NCBI RefSeq assembly: GCF_013359695.1
Contig: NZ_JABFMU010000067.1
Span: 1 to 33,755 of the forward strand
DNA length: 33,755 nt
Source: Pseudomonas sp. C2B4
GTDB taxonomy: Bacteria; Pseudomonadota; Gammaproteobacteria; Pseudomonadales; Pseudomonadaceae
Direction of reading: 5' to 3'
Positions 16,504 to 24,306 of the stretch are shown one piece after another; positions within the stretch are counted from its first letter, which is position 1; every line of letters starts with the position of its first letter. Below the pieces are notes generated by a model that had not been told where the DNA came from, did not search any database, and saw only the letters and a list, made by a program, of their open reading frames with translations. The translations under genes and the position numbers were made by a program.

Positions 16504-17862
16504 TTAGCGGATACCGGCGCCCGCCAGGGACTCCGGCGACCACTGCGCCTTGGACAGCGAGTCGATGTAGCGGATGCCACCGTAAGGACCGACCACACCG
16601 TTGATGTTGTAGGAGCCGCCGACCAGGTCGTAGATCATGAAGGGCGTCGAATCCGGCACTTGCTTGTCGTAGCTCTGGCTCAGGAAGGCGAAGGAACCAC
16701 GGTAGAGCTGGCCACGGGCGTCGTACTGGTCGGACGCCAGAGCGGCCCAGCTGTCTTCATCCAGGTAGAAGCGACGTTTCTGGTAGACGTGACGGGCGCC
16801 GGCCTTGAGGTTGCCTTCCACTACCCAGACGCGGTGTTTCTCCCAGCGCACGAAGTCCGGTGCGATGTGGTTGGCGGTGGTAATGCTTTTCGGGTCCTGG
16901 ACGTAGGTCAGTTTGTAGGTGTTGTACGGCACGATCATTTCCTGCTTGCCGACCAGTTTCCAGTCGTAGCGATCCAGTGCGCCGTTGAACACGAACACGT
17001 CGTCGTAGGTGCCGGCGCCCGCAGTACCCGGGTTCGGCGTGTCGTAGGCCAGGTTCGGTGCCAGTTTGACCCGACGCTGACCCGGCAGGTATTGCCAGGC
17101 GCGGCGTGGCTGTTCCAGGGGGTTGGCGGCGTCCTTGAGCATGATCGACTCACCGGCCCGGCGCGCAGGCCCGGTGTAATACAGCTTCATCTGGTAGTAG
17201 ACGTCGGAGCTGGTGATCGGCTGCGACATGTTTTCGTAGATCGGATAGGTGATGAACGCCTGGCCGGTGGTGGCAAGGCTCGGCACACCTGCCGAGTCGA
17301 CGTTCCACGAGTCGTACTTGGAGTTGATGTTGACGCCCTGGTAACGCAGCAGGAAGTTCCACATCGCTTCACTGCCCGATTGCGGAATCGGGAACGGTAC
17401 GCCTGGCAGGACGTTGTCGATGGCCAGGCCGCCTTCCAGGGACTTGGCGCCGGTGGCGTTTTTCACGCTGTTATCCAGCACCGCTTGTGGCAATGCCACG
17501 GTGCGGTGGGTCGGGTAGACATCGACACGGAATGTCGGGAAACGCTTGGCCAGCTCGACCGTGGTAGCCGAGAGCAGGCCTTTGTACTGGTCGACGTTCT
17601 TGCCATCGATCACCAGCAGCGGTTTTTCGCTGGCAAACGGATCCGGACGCATGCTGTCGCCGGCCTTGAAACTGGCCGGGGCCGTGGTCAGGCCACCGGC
17701 ATAAGCCGGGATGGAGCCATCGGTGCTGGCGGCTTTTTCAGCACCCACCAGGGTCAGGCTGCTGCCGAGCTTGCCGGCCTCTTGAGTCGATACGGCTGCG
17801 TGAACTTGAGCAGCCATGGCCATGGCCAGGGACGCGGCCAACAAGGATTTGACGAATTTCAT
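16504..17862 (-). CDS. Exported DUF1329 protein
   Basis: A 452-residue protein of the DUF1329 family, annotated elsewhere as outer-membrane lipoprotein-sorting-like. It has a signal peptide (MKFVKSLLAASLAMAMAAQV, cleaving near HA) and no lipobox cysteine, so it is probably free in the periplasm. Typical family stretches are SIPAYAGG near residue 50, a segment reading RPDPFASEKPLLVIDGKN, and the aromatic-rich C-terminal half (KRRFYLDEDSWAALASDQYD). The ATG at 17862 follows AGGAG. It is nearly always encoded beside DUF1302, as here with 40 nt between them. Biochemical function is unknown; ligand or lipid shuttling between the RND permease and the outer membrane is an inference from context. Confidence 0.92.
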   Translation of the reverse strand: MKFVKSLLAASLAMAMAAQVHAAVSTQEAGKLGSSLTLVGAEKAASTDGSIPAYAGGLTTAPASFKAGDSMRPDPFASEKPLLVIDGKNVDQYKGLLSATTVELAKRFPTFRVDVYPTHRTVALPQAVLDNSVKNATGAKSLEGGLAIDNVLPGVPFPIPQSGSEAMWNFLLRYQGVNINSKYDSWNVDSAGVPSLATTGQAFITYPIYENMSQPITSSDVYYQMKLYYTGPARRAGESIMLKDAANPLEQPRRAWQYLPGQRRVKLAPNLAYDTPNPGTAGAGTYDDVFVFNGALDRYDWKLVGKQEMIVPYNTYKLTYVQDPKSITTANHIAPDFVRWEKHRVWVVEGNLKAGARHVYQKRRFYLDEDSWAALASDQYDARGQLYRGSFAFLSQSYDKQVPDSTPFMIYDLVGGSYNINGVVGPYGGIRYIDSLSKAQWSPESLAGAGIR

Positions 17863-17902
17863 GGTTTTCTAACTCCTGCTTATTGACTAAGCATTGGGTG
17901 AA

Positions 17903-19915
17903 TCAAAAGGTGGTTTTCAGCGTCAGGTACAGCGCACCACGGTCTTCTGTGGTCGCACCGCCGCCCGAGAAGGCTGAATAGCCACCGGCGTAGCACGCAT
18001 AGTTTTCGTTACCGCTGAAGGCGTTCGGCGTGGAGCCGTCGCCACTGCCGGCGTTTGCCGCGCCGGTGCTGTTACCGCTGACGTTGCACTTGTCAGCTTT
18101 ACCGAAGGCGTCGACGTACTTGAGGTCGACGAAGTACTTGTTGTAAACGACGGCACCGACGCCGACCGCATAGTTGCCGGTGTCCTTGGCGCCGCCACCG
18201 GAGACCGGTGACACACCGTCGAGGCCGACGTTGACCGACATCGGCAGGTTCATGTCCACGCCCGGGAACACCTGGTACCAGGTCGGGGTGAAGTTGACCG
18301 CGATGCCCCAGTTGTCACGGGTCGGCGCGTCGATGCCGCGATAGCTGTCCTTGCCCTTGTAGAGCGCCTCGTTTTTGCTATCGAGCTTGAGCAGGTTGCT
18401 GTAGTACAGCTCGGTGAGCAGCACGGCCGAGTCGAACACCGGCGTCTTGGGCAGCGTCATCAGGCCGTTGATGGTCCAGTGCAGGGTGTCACCGGTGGCG
18501 CTCATGCTGTCGCCATCGTGCGGGGTGTCATAGATCACGCCGGTGGCTGCAGTACGTGGCGGCAACAGGCCAAGCCCTTGACCGAGACCCAGCGGACTGG
18601 TGGTGCTGACGATGGCCGGGATACTGGCCAGCGGCATGTTGTGGCGGATGTTCAGGTCACTGCCGACGCTGACGCCACCGACATCCTTGGACAGGCTGAA
18701 GCCGAAGATGTCGATCTTGTCGGAATAAGCCAGTTGGTAGGTGGCGGTGCTCAACGAGTTCAGGGTGTTAATCACGGCCGGCCCCTGGCCTGCAGGTCGC
18801 GTGCCGTTGGCGTTGGCAGAGCTCAAGCCGCGAGCATCCAGCCAGGCTTGAGGCAGGATATCCGAGGTCTGGCGGTAGTAAACGCCGAGGGTGCCGTCCA
18901 GCCAGGCTGGCGACCACTTGGCCATGACACCCCAGTCACCGTGATGATCCGGTTCCAGGTCATTGCCGCGACGCACGTTGGTCAATGCGTTGCAGGGTGC
19001 CAGGCCGCAACCGAGCGGGGGTGCGGTGAAGGAGTTGGTGTTGCCCAGCAGGAACGACTGTGCGCCGAAGCCCACGAGGTCGGAACCGCCGTAGTAAGTG
19101 CCAGCCTCAGGCAGGCGCGCCGCATCCCAATCCAGGAAGTACTGGGCGCCAATGGTCAGCTCCGGATTGAGGGTGAACGACATCGACACCTGGTTACGCG
19201 GCACGAACAGTTCCTTGGCCTCGGTACCCGGCGACGCGGCCAACTTGGCCAGGTCCAGGCCGGACTGGCCGTAGCTCATCGAATGCACCGGGTTGAGGAT
19301 GGTTTCACCCCAGAACACGTTGTGCTGGCCGGCCTTGATGCTGAACATCGACTCTTCGCCGACTTCGGTGCTGTAGAACACGAAGGCATCGAGAATTTCG
19401 CCGGACGGACCGGTGTAGTAGCGCTGGGCGTAGTTGCTCAGATGAGGACTGCCGAAACCGACATTGTCATTGGTCACGCCCGCCAGACGCGGGTCGTTGT
19501 CGACCAGGCCCGAGGTACCTTTATTACCGTTGACGAACGGGTTGGAGTTGGAGCCGGTGTTTTCATAGGCCTTGTCGTACCAGCTCGCGGCGCTGACACG
19601 GAAACCCATGTTCTGCTTGTAGACCACATCCATCTCGGTCAACAGGTCGACCCGGTTGGTGATGTTGGTCCCGGACTTGCGGAAGTTGTAGTCGCCGTCG
19701 TTGTTGTTCGGCGTGCCGAGCATGCGCTTGTCGGCGCTTTCGGTGCGTACGCCGTAGTTGTACTTCACGGTATTGTCGAAGCGCACGCTCCAGTCGGGAT
19801 TGCCGGTGTCCAGCTCCATGGCGTGAGCAGCCGGCATCGATGCCGCCAGGATCGCCAGGGCCAGCAGACTGCGACGCGAAGGAAGTGTGTAACCGTGACT
19901 CTTATTGTTGTGCAT
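17903..19915 (-). CDS. DUF1302 outer-membrane beta-barrel protein
   Basis: A 670-residue DUF1302 protein. The chosen ATG at 19915 follows GCGGAG and opens a signal peptide (MHNNKSHGYTLPSRRSLLAL, cleaving after MPAAHA); the longer open frame up to 20380 overlaps the hydrolase gene and is rejected. After cleavage the sequence is rich in alternating aromatic and polar residues (e.g. VRFDNTVKYNYGVRTES) and ends in a terminal phenylalanine (TLKTTF), the outer-membrane barrel assembly signal. It carries the family's DPRLAGVTNDNVGF and VFWGETILNPVH-type regions. It is probably a porin-like channel for a hydrophobic ligand in the outer membrane, working with the DUF1329, propeller and RND proteins encoded next. 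Substrate unknown. Confidence 0.92.
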   Translation of the reverse strand: MHNNKSHGYTLPSRRSLLALAILAASMPAAHAMELDTGNPDWSVRFDNTVKYNYGVRTESADKRMLGTPNNNDGDYNFRKSGTNITNRVDLLTEMDVVYKQNMGFRVSAASWYDKAYENTGSNSNPFVNGNKGTSGLVDNDPRLAGVTNDNVGFGSPHLSNYAQRYYTGPSGEILDAFVFYSTEVGEESMFSIKAGQHNVFWGETILNPVHSMSYGQSGLDLAKLAASPGTEAKELFVPRNQVSMSFTLNPELTIGAQYFLDWDAARLPEAGTYYGGSDLVGFGAQSFLLGNTNSFTAPPLGCGLAPCNALTNVRRGNDLEPDHHGDWGVMAKWSPAWLDGTLGVYYRQTSDILPQAWLDARGLSSANANGTRPAGQGPAVINTLNSLSTATYQLAYSDKIDIFGFSLSKDVGGVSVGSDLNIRHNMPLASIPAIVSTTSPLGLGQGLGLLPPRTAATGVIYDTPHDGDSMSATGDTLHWTINGLMTLPKTPVFDSAVLLTELYYSNLLKLDSKNEALYKGKDSYRGIDAPTRDNWGIAVNFTPTWYQVFPGVDMNLPMSVNVGLDGVSPVSGGGAKDTGNYAVGVGAVVYNKYFVDLKYVDAFGKADKCNVSGNSTGAANAGSGDGSTPNAFSGNENYACYAGGYSAFSGGGATTEDRGALYLTLKTTF

Positions 19916-20045
19916 TGCGTTGGCTCCGCATTTTTGTATTTGTTTTAAGCGCAGGGGTCCCCGCGCAGGCGCCCGACAGGAGCGCGCCAACGCATTGGGG
20001 AGTGAGGACAAATGCCGGATGGCGGGTAGCCGCGCCGGCGCCTTT

Positions 20046-20651
20046 CTAGCGATCCAGGTCCAGAATGAGTGCTTCTGCCTGGGGCCAGGGACCGAAGCCC
20101 GAAGCCGGATTGAGGTGGCCGACGGCGCCGAGGTTGACCAGCTCCGCCTCCCAGTCCCGGGCCATGCGAGTGACCGCGGCGAAGCTGGCGAGGTGATCGT
20201 CGGTGCTGGCAGCGACGAGGCTGCGAAAGGGTAACGCCCCTTGGGGCATGGGGGTCCAGCCGTGGTCGCGAAGGGATTGCGGGCTTGGGTAACCTTGCGG
20301 CCATTGGGCCGCCAGGTCGGGTGGCGCGGCCAACAGAGCGCCCTTGATCGGACGGTTGTACCGGGCCGCCCAGTGCGCAACCATCAGCACGCCGGCACTG
20401 TGGGCGACGAGGATCACGGGGCCGTCGATTTGCTCCAGCTCATGCTGGATCGCCCGGACGCGGGCAGCGCAGTCGAGCTTGTCGGTCTCAAGTGGCGGAA
20501 CGCTGCGTACTTTGCTCAAACGGGCTTCAAGCAACGTTTGCCAATGTTCGGCAACGTGCTCGCGCAGGCCCGGTACGATCAGAACGGTTGCGGTGGTATG
20601 TAATTTGTCCACTTGAACACCTTCGGCTTCTCGGTGACTTGCTTGACTCAT
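20046..20651 (-). CDS. RBBP9/YdeN-family serine hydrolase
   Basis: A 201-residue cytoplasmic alpha/beta hydrolase of the RBBP9 (YdeN, DUF676-like) group. The nucleophile motif is AHSAG with Ser85, a candidate acid is Asp151/152 in ASTDDHLAS, and the histidine is His179 in GHLNPASG; WPQGYPS and FGPWP stretches are typical. No signal peptide is present. The ATG at 20651 has a weak ribosome site, and a GTG 13 codons downstream, in the same frame behind GAAGGT, is a real alternative. It is the first gene of the seven-gene run, 130 nt before DUF1302, and directly downstream of the proposed AraC operator. It may cleave an ester or thioester linked to the imported compound; this is inference. Confidence 0.88.
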   Translation of the reverse strand: MSQASHREAEGVQVDKLHTTATVLIVPGLREHVAEHWQTLLEARLSKVRSVPPLETDKLDCAARVRAIQHELEQIDGPVILVAHSAGVLMVAHWAARYNRPIKGALLAAPPDLAAQWPQGYPSPQSLRDHGWTPMPQGALPFRSLVAASTDDHLASFAAVTRMARDWEAELVNLGAVGHLNPASGFGPWPQAEALILDLDR

Positions 20652-20678
20652 TGGTCAGGCGTTTTTTGTAGTACCGAC

Positions 20679-20684
20679 ATTAAA
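20679..20684 (-). promoter_or_regulatory. Candidate -10 element of the seven-gene run
   Basis: On the minus strand this reads TTTAAT, five of six matches to TATAAT. It lies 26 nt downstream of the proximal operator repeat, so the operator would abut the -35 region, as at many AraC-activated promoters. No good -35 hexamer is seen, which fits an activator-dependent promoter. Confidence 0.4.
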
Positions 20685-20707
20685 GAGCCAGGAGGGGTCG
20701 CGCTTTT

Positions 20708-20742
20708 CATTTGACGACAGTGGCTTTTCTTTTGATGACAGC
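20708..20742. promoter_or_regulatory. Putative AraC-family operator A (two direct repeats)
   Basis: TTTGACGACAG (20710-20720) and TTTGATGACAG (20731-20741) are direct repeats differing at one base, with a 21-bp period (two helical turns), the usual form of AraC-family sites. The box lies between the hydrolase and AraC genes, 57-91 nt upstream of the hydrolase start. The whole 35-bp stretch recurs at 28790-28824. Confidence 0.7.
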
Positions 20743-20871
20743 TTTACTGGAGCTGCCAGGTGGTCGCTTTTTAGCTGTTAACGTGACCTTGAAACCTGTT
20801 CAATTGCTGACGTGCTGGCGCTATATTCGCCACGCTCATTTCCATCGAAACCACTGCAGGAACGCCACTGC

Positions 20872-21927
20872 ATGACCAAGCTCGTTCGCGCCGCCGTCTT
20901 GACCAACTACCTGGACGTTGCTCATTACCTGGGGTTCAACCCGCACGATTCGCTGGCGGGCGTCGGCCTGAGCAAGGCCCGGCTACAGGCGCCCGAGCAT
21001 CGAATCCCGATCGATTCGGCGGTTCGGCTGTTGGAAGAATCGGCCATCGCCAGCGGTTGCCAGAGCTTTGGCCTGAGCATGGCCGAGTCGCGTCAACTCT
21101 CGGATTTCGGTGTCGTCAGCCTGCTGCTGACGCACCAGCGAACGTTGCGCGATGCCTTGCAGGTGCTGGTGCATTATCGACACCTGATGAACGAATCGCT
21201 GGCGATCTTCATCGAAGAAGCCGGCAAGATGGTGATCATTCGCGAGGAAGTGATCACCGACTCCCCCATGTCCTGCCGGCAAGCCAATGAACTGGCCATC
21301 GGCGTGATGTTCCGGTTGTGCGCCGCCCTGCTCGGTGCCCACTGGCAACCCTACAGCGTCAACTTCACCCACCAGCCGCCCGACAACCTGCAACTGCATC
21401 GTCGCCTGTTCGGCTGCAATCTGGAGTTCGGCAGCGAGTTCAACGGCATCGTCTGCCCCGATGCCAGCCTCGACATGACCAACCCCCATGCCGACCCGGC
21501 GATGGCGCGTCATGCCCAGCGTTACCTTGACTCGCTGCAGAGCCACGAAGGGCCCTCGACACTGTTCGAAGTGCGCAAGGCCATCTACCTGCTGCTGCCC
21601 ATGGGGCGCGCCACCATCGAGCAAATCGCCCAGACCCAGGGCATGAATGTGCGGACCCTGCAACGGCGTTTGAAGGACGATGGCTGCGCCTTCAACGACC
21701 TGATCAACGACGTGCGGCGTGACCTGGTGGTGCGTTATCTGGAAAACCCCAATTACTCGCTGGGGCGCATCGCCGACATGCTGGGTTACTCCATGGCCAG
21801 CTCCTTCACCCGCTGGTTCATCAGCCAGTTCGGCATGCCGCCGGCGACCTGGCGCACCACGCAAAAATCCGGCACGTTGAAAGCACCCACTGACACCACC
21901 CCCCTCCCCGGTTCGAGTAAAAACTGA
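20872..21927 (+). CDS. AraC-family transcriptional regulator with arabinose-binding-like N-domain
   Basis: A 351-residue regulator. The N-terminal 200 residues match the PF12625-type ligand-binding domain seen in OruR-like Pseudomonas regulators (e.g. SFGLSMAESRQLSDFGVVS, and LFGCNLEFGSEFNGIV near 180). The C-terminal 100 residues form the double helix-turn-helix: TIEQIAQTQGMNVRTLQRRL near 266, then SLGRIADMLGYSMASSFTRW ahead of FISQFGMPPATWR. The ATG at 20872 after CAGGAA is preferred over an in-frame start 60 nt upstream. It is transcribed divergently from the hydrolase-led run, with operator-like direct repeats between. It likely activates that run, and by operator similarity also the run starting at 28701, when it binds a ligand. 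The inducer is unknown. Confidence 0.93.
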   Translation: MTKLVRAAVLTNYLDVAHYLGFNPHDSLAGVGLSKARLQAPEHRIPIDSAVRLLEESAIASGCQSFGLSMAESRQLSDFGVVSLLLTHQRTLRDALQVLVHYRHLMNESLAIFIEEAGKMVIIREEVITDSPMSCRQANELAIGVMFRLCAALLGAHWQPYSVNFTHQPPDNLQLHRRLFGCNLEFGSEFNGIVCPDASLDMTNPHADPAMARHAQRYLDSLQSHEGPSTLFEVRKAIYLLLPMGRATIEQIAQTQGMNVRTLQRRLKDDGCAFNDLINDVRRDLVVRYLENPNYSLGRIADMLGYSMASSFTRWFISQFGMPPATWRTTQKSGTLKAPTDTTPLPGSSKN

Positions 21928-21955
21928 ACCCTGGGGAGCGGGCATGCTCGCCAAG

Positions 21956-22023
21956 TCGCAGTGCTTTTGGTGTACATATCCATTGCTGCGGTAACGGCCA
22001 CCTATGGTTTCGCTTTTACAGCG
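21956..22023 (-). repeat. Composite repeat fragment, inverted copy
   Basis: Read on the minus strand, GCTGTAAAAGCGAAACCATA, then GTTACCGCAGCA, then GGATATGTACACC matches 111-168 of the window at about 47 of 58 positions. It joins directly to the arm at 22019-22046. Confidence 0.75.
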
Positions 22024-22046
22024 AGACGGCCTCACAGCCGACCTGG
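22019..22046 (+). repeat. Single arm of the right-edge inverted repeat
   Basis: This 28-nt stretch (CAGCGAGACGGCCTCACAGC and 8 more) differs at about three positions from the inner part of the arm at 33462-33503, and like that arm is followed by a short spacer and then a REP pair. Confidence 0.75.
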
Positions 22047-22067
22047 CATTTGTGGGCGTACCCAATC

Positions 22068-22177
22068 CCTGTGGGAGCTGGCTTGCCAGCGAAGGCGTCA
22101 GTCCAAACAACACTGACGGTGCCTGACCCGCCACTATCGCTGGCAAGTCCTGACCCTTGTACTACCGCTCCCACAGG
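22068..22177. repeat. REP pair variant with interrupted right half
   Basis: The left half reads CCTGTGGGAGCTGGCTTGCC; the right half begins TCGCTGGCAAG and ends GCTCCCACAGG, but about 17-18 nt of unrelated sequence replaces the few bases expected between these parts. The arms are a different REP subtype (GGCTTGCCAGC) from the other pairs in the window. Confidence 0.8.
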
Positions 22178-22190
22178 GGATGGTGGGGAT

Positions 22191-22222
22191 AAAAAAAACG
22201 GCGACTGCTGGTACAGTCGCCG
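22191..22222 (-). terminator. Rho-independent terminator of the yeiH-like operon
   Basis: CGGCGACTG (22199-22207) and CAGTCGCCG (22214-22222) form a perfect 9-bp stem with a 6-nt loop. On the minus strand the stem is followed by eight T (22198-22191), a strong intrinsic terminator about 90 nt after the yeiH-like stop. On the plus strand five A precede no T-run, so it is mainly a minus-strand terminator. Confidence 0.88.
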
Positions 22223-22228
22223 AAAAAT

Positions 22229-22248
22229 ACCGGTGCTGTGGCACCGGT
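22229..22248. repeat. Second tandem hairpin
   Basis: ACCGGTGC and GCACCGGT form a perfect 8-bp stem with a 4-nt loop, 6 nt from the terminator stem. Confidence 0.7.
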
Positions 22249-22254
22249 CGTCAG

Positions 22255-22286
22255 CTGCATGACGCCTAGGAGGAGACGTCATGCAG
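22255..22286. repeat. Third tandem hairpin
   Basis: CTGCATGACG and CGTCATGCAG form a perfect 10-bp stem around a 12-nt loop, 28 nt after the yeiH-like stop codon in transcription order. Confidence 0.7.
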
Positions 22287-22313
22287 CCCTGCCATCAAGA
22301 ATGCGGTGCCCGC

Positions 22314-23324
22314 CTACATCCCCCAGCGCAACAACAGCAGCACCAACACCACCAGGAATACTGTCTCCCCCACCATCAACAGGATGGGTTTGATGCCCAC
22401 AGTCGCCAGTTCCTTGAGTTGGGTTTTCATGCCCAGGGCACTGATGGACACCACCAGGCACCAGCGTGACAGTTCATTGACCGAACCCTGCACTGCCGGG
22501 GCGATCCAGCCGGTGCTGTTGATGCAGGCCAACAACAGGAAGCCCACCGCGAACCACGGCAACAGCGGCGGCCGCTTGCCCGTTGAGTCCGCACCTTGCA
22601 GGCGGGTAATCATGGCGGCGCAGACGATTACCGGCAGCAACATGGCCACCCGCATCAGTTTGACCACCGTGGCTGTATCACCCGTTTCGGTGGACATGCT
22701 GTAGCCAGCACCGACCACCTGCGCGACATCGTGAATGGTGGCGCCCAGGAATACCCCGGCCACTTGCGGCGACAACGACAGCCAGTTGGCAATCATCGGA
22801 TAGACGATCATCGCCAGGGTCGACAGCGCCGAGACCCCGATCACGGTGAACAGTGTGGCGCGTTCTTTTTGCGGATGGTTGGGCAACGCCGCCGCCAGCG
22901 CCAGCGCCGCCGAAGCCCCGCAAATCGCGGTGGCGCCCCCGGTGAGCATGCCGAACAGGCGCTGGAAGCCCAGTGCCTTGGCCGCGATCACCGAGACACT
23001 GATGGTCACCACCACCAGAATCACCACCAGCGCAAAAGGCTTCCAGCCCAGCGCGGCGATCTGTTCCAGGGTAATGCGCATGCCCAGCAGCGCCACGCCG
23101 ATGCGCAACACGGTGCGTGCGGTGAATTCGATACCGGCCTTGCAGGAGCCTTCGCCAGCCAGGAAGTTCAGCGCCATGCCAAGCAACAGGGCGAACAACA
23201 TGACCGGAGCGCCGTAGTGCTCCGAGAGGAAGGTCGCGGCCGCCGCGACGATCAGGCTGACAATAAACCCCGGCGCCAATTCGCGCGTGCGGCTGTGGAT
23301 GCGGGTCAGAGCGATGGCGCTCAT
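22314..23324 (-). CDS. YeiH-family (PSE) putative sulfate/sulfite exporter
   Basis: A 336-residue inner-membrane protein of the UPF0324/YeiH family, classed as putative sulfate exporters; one member, SuyZ, is found with sulfonate-degradation genes. About ten hydrophobic segments run from residue 15 to the end; GVALLGMRITLEQIAALGWK near 85 and GGATAICGASAALALAAALP near 130 are family stretches. The ATG at 23324 overlaps the stop of the Rieske gene (ATGA), so translation is probably coupled; the longer frame up to 23495 runs through the Rieske gene and is rejected. It is the last gene of its run, followed by a strong terminator. The transported ion is not proven by sequence. Confidence 0.9.
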   Translation of the reverse strand: MSAIALTRIHSRTRELAPGFIVSLIVAAAATFLSEHYGAPVMLFALLLGMALNFLAGEGSCKAGIEFTARTVLRIGVALLGMRITLEQIAALGWKPFALVVILVVVTISVSVIAAKALGFQRLFGMLTGGATAICGASAALALAAALPNHPQKERATLFTVIGVSALSTLAMIVYPMIANWLSLSPQVAGVFLGATIHDVAQVVGAGYSMSTETGDTATVVKLMRVAMLLPVIVCAAMITRLQGADSTGKRPPLLPWFAVGFLLLACINSTGWIAPAVQGSVNELSRWCLVVSISALGMKTQLKELATVGIKPILLMVGETVFLVVLVLLLLRWGM

Positions 23325-23647
23325 GGCGCGACCTCCTCGGTAGCGATGACAAGGAATGTCTGATCGCCAATGACCTCGACCGGGTAGTTGGCGACCTTGA
23401 ATGTTTTGGAGTTGAGCAAATAGCCGCTGGCCAGATTGAAACGCAGCCCGTGGGCACAGCACTGAATCACCCGGCCATCGAGGCGGCCGCCGCATAGCGA
23501 GGCGCCCTGGTGCGGGCAGCTGTCGTCGATGGCATACAGTTCACCCTCGACGTTGAACAGCGCGATGCTCTTGTCATCGAACTCGAAGAGCGCACGGCCC
23601 CCGACCTGCGGGAGTTTTCCGGCAGGCACGCGTACACGCAGGCTCAT
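23321..23647 (-). CDS. Small Rieske [2Fe-2S] protein
   Basis: A 108-residue soluble Rieske domain. The cluster ligands are all present: Cys44 and His46 in CPHQG and Cys63 and His66 in CCAHG. Such stand-alone domains act as electron carriers to oxygenases or as small subunits of reductases (NirD-like). No oxygenase alpha subunit is encoded nearby, so the partner is not evident. It overlaps the DsbA-like gene upstream and the yeiH-like gene downstream by 4 nt each. Why a redox carrier is coupled so tightly to an ion exporter is unexplained. Confidence 0.92.
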   Translation of the reverse strand: MSLRVRVPAGKLPQVGGRALFEFDDKSIALFNVEGELYAIDDSCPHQGASLCGGRLDGRVIQCCAHGLRFNLASGYLLNSKTFKVANYPVEVIGDQTFLVIATEEVAP

Positions 23648-24306
23648 GCGGGTTCTCGCTCGCCGATGCGTTCGAGCAAGGCTTCGTACATGACGCCAAA
23701 CAGCTTCTCGGCAGGATGCGCACCCACGACGGTCACTCGCCGGTCGAACTGAAAACAGGGCACGCCACCGGTAGCGCCGGGGCTGCCGACAAATGGCTCA
23801 CCATCGCCAAGCAGGCAATCGGCGACGAAACCCGCCTCGAAACCGCAGGATTGCGCGATGGACAACAATGTCTCGCGGCAACCCAGATCTTCACCGAGCT
23901 GGAAGTACGCGGCGAACAGGCGTTCGATCAAGGCGTCACGCTGCCGGCGATTGCCCAGCACGCTGACCCGCTCCAGCAGGCGATGGGCATCGGCGGTATT
24001 GGGCATCGTGACAATGCCGCTGAAGTCGATGGTTTCGCCTACCGCCAGGGCAGCCTGTTTGACCTGGGCCTGGCGCATCTGCACGGCATCGGCGTTGCCC
24101 AGACGCTTGCGATAGAAATCCATGAAGGGCTCACCCTGGACCGGCAAGTCAGGCAACAGCTGCACCCCGTGCCACACCGTGGTGAACTCCACGTCCGGGC
24201 ACCGGCTGCGCAACAACGCCTGGGCCTGTTCCAGCTGGCGCTTGCCAATCAGGCACCAGGGGCAGATGAAATCGAAAAACACATCTATACGTAAACGACT
24301 GCTCAC
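23644..24306 (-). CDS. DsbA-family (FrnE-like) thiol oxidoreductase
   Basis: A 220-residue thioredoxin-fold protein of the FrnE/2-hydroxychromene-isomerase-like branch. It has the redox motif CPWC at residues 15-18 at the end of the first strand, and the family's WHGVQLLPDLP near 65. There is no signal peptide, so unlike DsbA it acts in the cytoplasm. It starts with GTG at 24306; GTGA overlaps the MFS stop codon and its own stop overlaps the Rieske start. Members work as disulfide isomerases or glutathione-dependent isomerases in catabolic and polyketide clusters; the CPWC pair favours thiol redox work. Substrate unknown. Confidence 0.9.
   Translation of the reverse strand: MSSRLRIDVFFDFICPWCLIGKRQLEQAQALLRSRCPDVEFTTVWHGVQLLPDLPVQGEPFMDFYRKRLGNADAVQMRQAQVKQAALAVGETIDFSGIVTMPNTADAHRLLERVSVLGNRRQRDALIERLFAAYFQLGEDLGCRETLLSIAQSCGFEAGFVADCLLGDGEPFVGSPGATGGVPCFQFDRRVTVVGAHPAEKLFGVMYEALLERIGEREPA

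Larger units (their letters stand above)
21928..22313. other. 386-nt gap with repeats and three tandem hairpins
   Basis: No gene is supported. The gap holds, in order, an inverted fragment of the composite repeat (about 21956-22023), one arm of the right-edge inverted repeat (22019-22046), a damaged REP pair (22068-22177) and three perfect hairpins (22199-22286). It separates the 3' ends of the convergent AraC and yeiH-like genes. Small open frames here are not credible: one that starts within the third hairpin is only the shadow of the yeiH-like gene. Confidence 0.75.

Noticed and set aside
19916..20380. 155-residue N-terminal extension of the DUF1302 protein
   Set aside because: It overlaps the hydrolase gene, and a signal peptide with its own ribosome site starts at 19915.
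22281..22469. Small plus-strand frame starting in the third hairpin behind AGGAGG
   Set aside because: It is antisense to the yeiH-like gene, and its product is a Gln/His-rich shadow; the apparent ribosome site is hairpin loop.
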